Assembly (NCBI GenBank): GCA_036389035.1 | Contig: DASVQQ010000007.1 | Span: forward strand, 310,001 to 374,000 | Origin: Jatrophihabitans sp. | GTDB lineage: Bacteria; Actinomycetota; Actinomycetes; Mycobacteriales; Jatrophihabitantaceae | DNA length: 64,000 bases | Direction: 5' to 3' | Part shown: one piece after another, positions 59,914 to 64,000 of the stretch | Layout: the number at the start of each line of letters is the position of its first letter | How positions within the stretch are numbered: position 1 is the stretch's first letter | Notes under the pieces: model-generated | What the model was told of the DNA's origin: nothing | The model's database searches: none | Seen by the model: only the letters and a program-made list of their open reading frames with translations | Translations under genes and position numbers: made by a program

Positions 59914-60921
59914 TCAGCTGAGCGGGCGCAGCAGCACCCACATCAGCGCGGCCACCCCGGCCGAGGCCGGGATCGTCAGGATCCAGGCGCCGACGATGTT
60001 GCCGGCCACCCCCCACCGGACCGCCGACAGCCGCCGGGTGGCCCCCGCGCCCATGATCGAGGTGCTGATGACGTGCGTGGTCGAGATCGGCAGGCCGAAC
60101 TGGGCGGTGGTGAAGAGCACGCCGCTGGCCACCGTCTGGGACGCGAAGCCGCTGACCGGGTTGAGCGAGTAGATCCGCCGACCCATGGTGCGCATGATGC
60201 GCCAGCCGCCGGCGTAGGTGCCCGCCGCGATCGCACCGGCCGCGGACAGGATCACCCACAACGGGATGGCCTCGTCCTGGCCCAGGTGGCCCGAGACGAT
60301 CAAGGTGATGGCGATCACGCCCATGGTCTTCTGGGCGTCCTGGCTGCCGTGCCCGAAGGCCATCGCGGCCGAGCTGAACACCTGTGCCCAGCGGAACCTG
60401 CGGTGGGTCCGGTGGTAGTTCGACCGGCGGAACACCCACAGCAGCAACACCATGAACAGGTAACCCAGCACCAGGCCGGTCAGCGGTGAGCCGATCATCG
60501 GGATGACCACCTTGTCGACCATGTTGGCCCACTGGACGCCTTCCGAGCCCGCCAGCGCCGCGCCGATCAGCCCGCCGATCAGGGCGTGCGAGGACGAGGA
60601 CGGCAGGCCGAACCACCAGGTGCCCAGGTTCCAGATGATCGCCCCGAGCAGGCCGGCCATCACGATGAGCAGCCCCTCCCGGCCGGTGGGCGGGTCGATG
60701 ATGCCCTTGCCGACGGTGGCGGCCACCTTGGTCGACACCAGGGCACCCAGCACGTTCATGATCGCGGCCATCGCCAACGCGATCCGGGGGGTCATCGCCC
60801 GGGTCGACACCGCCGTCGCGATCGCGTTGGCCGCGTCGTGGAAGCCGTTGGTGTAGTCGAAGACCAGTGCGACGGCGATGATCACGACCGCGAGCGTGGT
60901 GATGGTCACGCCGGCGACCAC
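59914..60921 (-). CDS. pitA: Low-affinity inorganic phosphate transporter (PitA family)
   Basis: A 335-residue membrane protein with the paired repeats of PiT transporters: DYTNGFHDAANAIATAVSTRAM near the N-terminus and FGHGSQDAQKTMGVI in the second half, where the Asn/Asp/Gln/Thr residues form the phosphate and proton path. At least nine hydrophobic segments. It is encoded downstream of the DUF47 gene (46-bp gap), its usual partner. Confidence 0.93.
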   Translation of the reverse strand: MVAGVTITTLAVVIIAVALVFDYTNGFHDAANAIATAVSTRAMTPRIALAMAAIMNVLGALVSTKVAATVGKGIIDPPTGREGLLIVMAGLLGAIIWNLGTWWFGLPSSSSHALIGGLIGAALAGSEGVQWANMVDKVVIPMIGSPLTGLVLGYLFMVLLLWVFRRSNYHRTHRRFRWAQVFSSAAMAFGHGSQDAQKTMGVIAITLIVSGHLGQDEAIPLWVILSAAGAIAAGTYAGGWRIMRTMGRRIYSLNPVSGFASQTVASGVLFTTAQFGLPISTTHVISTSIMGAGATRRLSAVRWGVAGNIVGAWILTIPASAGVAALMWVLLRPLS

Positions 60922-60967
60922 CAGCGCCGATCGTGCCCTGCGAAGCGGGACGGTCGGGCCGGCTGGG

Positions 60968-61585
60968 TCACGACTCCTTCACCGCGATCGTCTCGACCGC
61001 GTGCGCGACGTGCTCGAGGGCGTCGGCAGCCTCTTCGAGCAGGTCGGCGACCTCGCGCAGCTTGAGCACCTGCAGGGTGTCATAGCCGCCGCCGAACAGC
61101 TTGGACAGCAGCTGGCGATACACCTGGTCGGCCTCGTTCTCGACCTCGTTCACCCTTACCCAGTACGGCTCCAGGTCCTGCAGGGTGGCCAGCCTGGCCA
61201 TCGCCTGCGCGGTCTCGATCGAGGCCAGCCGCACCAGCCGGATCTGGTCCATCAGCAGCGCCGGCAGCTCGCCGACGTCGGCGAGCACGATGAAGTCGGT
61301 CGCCTCGTCCATCGCGTCCACCACGTCGTCCAGCGCGCTGGCCAGCCGGTAGATGTCCTCGCGGTCGAACGGCGTCACGAAGCTCTTGTTCAGCTGGCGC
61401 ATGATGCTGTGGGTGGCGGCGTCACCGGCATGCTCGAGGTCACGCATGTCCGCCGCGATCTTGACCCGGTCGGCGTCGGGTTCGCACAGGCCGGCCAGCA
61501 CGTCCGCCGAGGCCGCGACGTTGCGGCCACTCTCGGCGAGCAAGTCGTAGAACGAGGTGTCCCTCGGGGAGAATCGTCCTGCCAT
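60968..61585 (-). CDS. DUF47-family PitA accessory protein
   Basis: A 205-residue all-helical protein of the DUF47/PhoU-like family: SPRDTSFYDLLAESGRN, DMRDLEHAGDAATHSIMRQLNKSFVTPFDREDIYRLASALDDVVD and the terminal VLKLREVADLLEEAADALEHVAHAVE. DUF47 proteins regulate the neighbouring Pit transporter. The ATG at 61585 has GAGGG seven bases before it; the GTG two codons earlier does not. Cytosolic, with coiled-coil-like helices. The 280-bp gap upstream holds the promoter, but I see no Pho box I could defend. Confidence 0.93.
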   Translation of the reverse strand: MAGRFSPRDTSFYDLLAESGRNVAASADVLAGLCEPDADRVKIAADMRDLEHAGDAATHSIMRQLNKSFVTPFDREDIYRLASALDDVVDAMDEATDFIVLADVGELPALLMDQIRLVRLASIETAQAMARLATLQDLEPYWVRVNEVENEADQVYRQLLSKLFGGGYDTLQVLKLREVADLLEEAADALEHVAHAVETIAVKES

Positions 61586-61865
61586 GGCCACCCTCGACGT
61601 CGCTGGGCCGGCGGTTGGCTCACCTGCCGGAGATACCGCCAGACAGTAGCGGGTGACCGATCAGCCTCGCGCCAGCCACACTGTCACCCCTTTGCCAACC
61701 CGGTGGACCCCCGCGCCAGGGTGGACCAGTCCGCAGAATTTGATGGATTCTTAACGCGCCGGACTGTGGCAACTTTCGAAATCCGGCGGCGGAGCAGCGG
61801 CGTTAGACTGATCGAATGCGCGAATCGCCCCGGGCGATCGGCTGACAAGATGGGCTGTTGTTCTG

Positions 61866-62717
61866 GTGTCAGGGGTAACTAGCGAGACCGCCAAGCTGCT
61901 TGCGGTGAGCGACTTGCACATGGGCTATGCCGACAACCGGAAGATAGTGGACCGCCTGCAGCCGACCACCGAGCAGGACTGGTTGGTGGTGGCGGGTGAC
62001 GTGGGCGAGATCGCCGAGCAGATCCAGAGCACGCTGGCGACCCTGCGCAGCCGGTTCTCCACCGTGGTGTGGGTGCCGGGCAACCATGAGCTGTGGTCGC
62101 ACAAGTCCGACCCGCTGACCCTGCGCGGGGACTACCGCTACCAGCACCTGGTGCGGCTCTGCCGCGAGATCGGGGTGCTCACCCCCGAGGATCCGTACCC
62201 GGTCTGGACGGGCGCCGGTGGCCCGGTCATGGTCGCCCCGCTGTTCCTGCTCTATGACTACACCTTCCGGCCACCCGGCGCGGCCACCCAGGAGGCGGCC
62301 CTGGCGGTGGCGTACCAGAGCGGCATCGTCTGCACCGACGAGCAACTGCTGCACCCGGACCCCTACCCCAGCAGGGAGGCCTGGTGCCGCGCGCGGGTGG
62401 AGTACACGATGCGACGCCTGGACGAGCGTGATCCCGACATCCCCACCGTGCTGATCAACCACTTCCCGCTGACCCGGCTGCCTACCCTGGTGCTGCGCTA
62501 TCCAGAGTTCGCCCAATGGTGTGGCACCGAGCTGACCGCCGACTGGCACCAGCGCTACGCGGCCACCACGGTGGTGTACGGCCATCTGCACATCCCGCGG
62601 ACCACGTTCGAGGACGGCACCCGCTTCGAAGAGGTCTCACTGGGCTACCCGCGCGAGTGGCGGGGCCGCAGCCAGCCCAAGCAATGGCCGCGCCAGATCC
62701 TGCCCGTGCCGGCGTGA
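61866..62717 (+). CDS. pptH: PptH-like metallophosphoesterase (phosphopantetheinyl hydrolase)
   Basis: A 283-residue calcineurin-like phosphoesterase: SDLHMG, AGDVGE, PGNHELW, NHFPL and YGHLHIP are the five metal-binding blocks in order. In Mycobacterium tuberculosis the homologous gene rv2795c (PptH), next to pptT, encodes an enzyme that removes 4'-phosphopantetheine from carrier proteins. The same arrangement is seen here: the stop overlaps the PptT-like start by 4 bp (GTGA). This identification rests on synteny and fold, not on a measured reaction. A general metallophosphoesterase remains possible. Confidence 0.82.
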   Translation: MSGVTSETAKLLAVSDLHMGYADNRKIVDRLQPTTEQDWLVVAGDVGEIAEQIQSTLATLRSRFSTVVWVPGNHELWSHKSDPLTLRGDYRYQHLVRLCREIGVLTPEDPYPVWTGAGGPVMVAPLFLLYDYTFRPPGAATQEAALAVAYQSGIVCTDEQLLHPDPYPSREAWCRARVEYTMRRLDERDPDIPTVLINHFPLTRLPTLVLRYPEFAQWCGTELTADWHQRYAATTVVYGHLHIPRTTFEDGTRFEEVSLGYPREWRGRSQPKQWPRQILPVPA

Positions 62718-63379
62718 TAGGAGGCCTGTTGCCCTCGTGGGTGCGGGCTGTGGACACCACGACCGATGCCTCCGAGGACTCGCTGTGGCCTGCCGAGCGC
62801 GCCGTCCTGCAGCGCGCGGTGACCAAGCGGCGGATCGAGTTCGCCACCGTCCGGGTCTGCGCCCGGGCCGCGCTCGCCGAGCTGGGAGTGCCGCCGGCGC
62901 CGATCCTGCCCGGCCCGCGCGGGGCGCCGGGCTGGCCGGCCGGCATCGTCGGCAGCATGACCCATTGCGCCGGCTACCGGGGCGCGGCGGTGGCCTCGGA
63001 TCAGGTCGCGGCCAGCATCGGCATCGACGCCGAGCCGCACGGGCCGCTGCCCGCCGGCGTGCTGGAGGCGATCGCCCGGCCGGAAGAGCTCAGCCGGCTG
63101 GCCGAGCTGGCGGTCAGCGAGCCGCGGGTGCACTGGGACCGGGTGCTGTTCAGCATGAAGGAGTCGGTCTACAAGGCGTGGTTTCCGCTCACCGGCAGCT
63201 GGCTGGACTTCGACGGCGCCAGCATCACCGTCGAACCGGCGGCCGGCGCCTTCACCGCGGTGCTCCAGGTGCCCGGGCCGGTGCTGAACGGGCGCGAGCT
63301 GACCACCTTCACCGGCCGGTTCAGCACGTCTGACACCCTGGTGCTGACGGCGATCACGGTGCCGGCCGGCGGCGGCTGA
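62714..63379 (+). CDS. pptT: PptT-like 4'-phosphopantetheinyl transferase
   Basis: A 221-residue Sfp/EntD-type enzyme: KRRIEFATVRVCARAAL, LGVPPAPILPGPRGAPGWP, GSMTHCAGYRGAAV, the metal-binding GIDAEPHGPLP, and the catalytic FSMKESVYKAWFPLT. It closely follows mycobacterial PptT throughout. It transfers the phosphopantetheine arm of CoA to the serine of carrier domains, so it would activate the T domain (GGHS) of the NRPS at 39886-44358, and probably any PKS or NRPS in the genome. The GTG start is inside the PptH stop. Confidence 0.93.
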   Translation: MIGGLLPSWVRAVDTTTDASEDSLWPAERAVLQRAVTKRRIEFATVRVCARAALAELGVPPAPILPGPRGAPGWPAGIVGSMTHCAGYRGAAVASDQVAASIGIDAEPHGPLPAGVLEAIARPEELSRLAELAVSEPRVHWDRVLFSMKESVYKAWFPLTGSWLDFDGASITVEPAAGAFTAVLQVPGPVLNGRELTTFTGRFSTSDTLVLTAITVPAGGG

Positions 63380-63394
63380 GCGGGGACGGTGCGG

Positions 63395-64000
63395 GTGCGC
63401 AACTGGGCGGGCAACGTCAGCTTCTCGGCAGCCCGGCTCTGCCGGCCGTCCTCGCTGGACGAGCTGCGCACGCTCGTCGCGGGCAGCCGGCGGGTCCGGG
63501 CGCTGGGTACCGGGCACTCGTTCAACCGGATCGCCGACACCACCGGTGACCTGATCTCCCTGGCCGGCCTGCCCCCGGTGATCGAGGTGGACAGCGCCAA
63601 CCGCCTTGTCGAGGTGTCGGCCGGCCTGCGCTACGGCGAGCTGGCCGGCGAGCTGCACCGGCAGGGCTTCGCGCTGCACAACCTGGGGTCCTTGCCGCAC
63701 ATCTCGGTCGCCGGCGCCTGCGCCACCGCGACCCATGGCTCGGGCGACCAGAACGCCACCCTGGCGGCGGCGGTCGCCGCTGTCGAGATGGTCACGCCCG
63801 ACGGCGAGCTGCGAGTGCTCAGCCGCACCGGCGACACCGCGGCGGAGTTCTTCGGCAGCGTGGTGGGCCTGGGCTCGCTCGGCATCACCAGCCGGCTCTG
63901 GCTCGACATCGAGCCGGCCTACTCGATGCGCCAGCACGTCTATGACAACCTCGGCCACGATCAGGTGCTGGAGCACCTCGATCAGATCCTGGCCAGCGCC
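63395..64000 (+). CDS. Alditol oxidase-like FAD enzyme (3' end beyond window)
   Basis: The frame is open to the window end; about 200 residues are visible. The N-terminus NWAGNVSFSAARLCRPSSLDEL and ALGTGHSFNRIA match AldO-type alditol oxidases (VAO family), where that His carries covalently bound FAD. LPHISVAGACATATHGSG is the second FAD motif. They oxidise sugar alcohols such as xylitol using oxygen, making hydrogen peroxide. L-gulonolactone-type oxidases are the alternative. The start is either this GTG (GGGGA eight bases upstream) or the GTG at 63389. It follows pptT by 15 bases and may be co-transcribed. Confidence 0.88.
   Translation, partial: MRNWAGNVSFSAARLCRPSSLDELRTLVAGSRRVRALGTGHSFNRIADTTGDLISLAGLPPVIEVDSANRLVEVSAGLRYGELAGELHRQGFALHNLGSLPHISVAGACATATHGSGDQNATLAAAVAAVEMVTPDGELRVLSRTGDTAAEFFGSVVGLGSLGITSRLWLDIEPAYSMRQHVYDNLGHDQVLEHLDQILASA

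Overview
The DNA is very GC-rich, with GTG starts, frequent 4-bp ATGA/GTGA gene overlaps and a gene set typical of an aerobic, filament-type or soil actinomycete. The block from about 19.3 to 36.5 kb (SftH/MrfA-like helicase, bldG-like anti-anti-sigma factor, hppA, Rv3647c-like gene, topA, MFS-dTMP kinase fusion, DNA polymerase III delta', RicT/PSP1) follows the order I recall around bldG-topA-tmk in Streptomyces and, in part, Rv3644c-Rv3649 in Mycobacterium. I cannot name the species. The window is chromosomal core interleaved with accessory islands. I saw no insertion sequence, phage or CRISPR array.

Layout. (1) 1-5.9 kb: an orphan cluster with the C-terminal part of a PRMT-like methyltransferase, a beta-propeller-like protein, an adenosine-deaminase-family enzyme and two family-5 solute-binding proteins that lack signal peptides. 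(2) 6.0-8.7 kb: an ABC-2 exporter with a divergent TetR regulator and three 11-bp palindromes spaced exactly 22 bp apart. (3) 8.8-9.6 kb: a TacA/TacT (RHH/GNAT) toxin-antitoxin pair, followed by an EcsC-like protein. (4) 10.5-18.9 kb: an aryl-CoA catabolic island comprising a CoA ligase, a monooxygenase/old-yellow-enzyme fusion, PaaX, RidA-like, SDR, enoyl-CoA hydratase and acyl-CoA dehydrogenase genes. It best fits dearomatisation of 2-aminobenzoyl-CoA. (5) 19.3-36.5 kb: the conserved core listed above, interrupted by small accessory genes (gluconokinase, DUF1990, VOC proteins, Tam-like methyltransferase/MarR). (6) 36.6-38.7 kb: hypothetical proteins around a tRNA-Thr(CGT).

(7) 38.7-44.4 kb: a P450 and a striking chimeric single-module NRPS. 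The NRPS begins with half of a dimethylargininase-like protein, continues into a condensation domain that lacks its N-terminus, and ends A(Thr-like)-T-TubC-like-TE. A block with foreign-looking codon use covers the A-subdomain and T domain. (8) 44.6-55.5 kb: a secreted serine protease, a frameshifted DinB-like gene, a four-gene ABC-2/DUF4386 operon, an MFS/thioredoxin-reductase-like operon with a divergent XRE-cupin regulator, and a MalT-like LAL regulator. (9) 55.7-59.9 kb: ilvE, a HemN-like radical SAM enzyme with an FAD monooxygenase, and a lipoprotein. (10) 59.9-64 kb: PitA/DUF47 phosphate transport, a PptH/PptT-like pair that would remove and add phosphopantetheine, and the start of an alditol-oxidase-like gene.

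How parts fit together: PptT would charge the NRPS T domain. The aryl-CoA ligase feeds the hydroxylase/reductase, and the beta-oxidation-like operon would finish ring degradation. The two ABC-2 exporters have separate operator arrays. A recurrent oddity is in-frame 18-bp (hexapeptide) tandem duplication at the ends of four unrelated genes.
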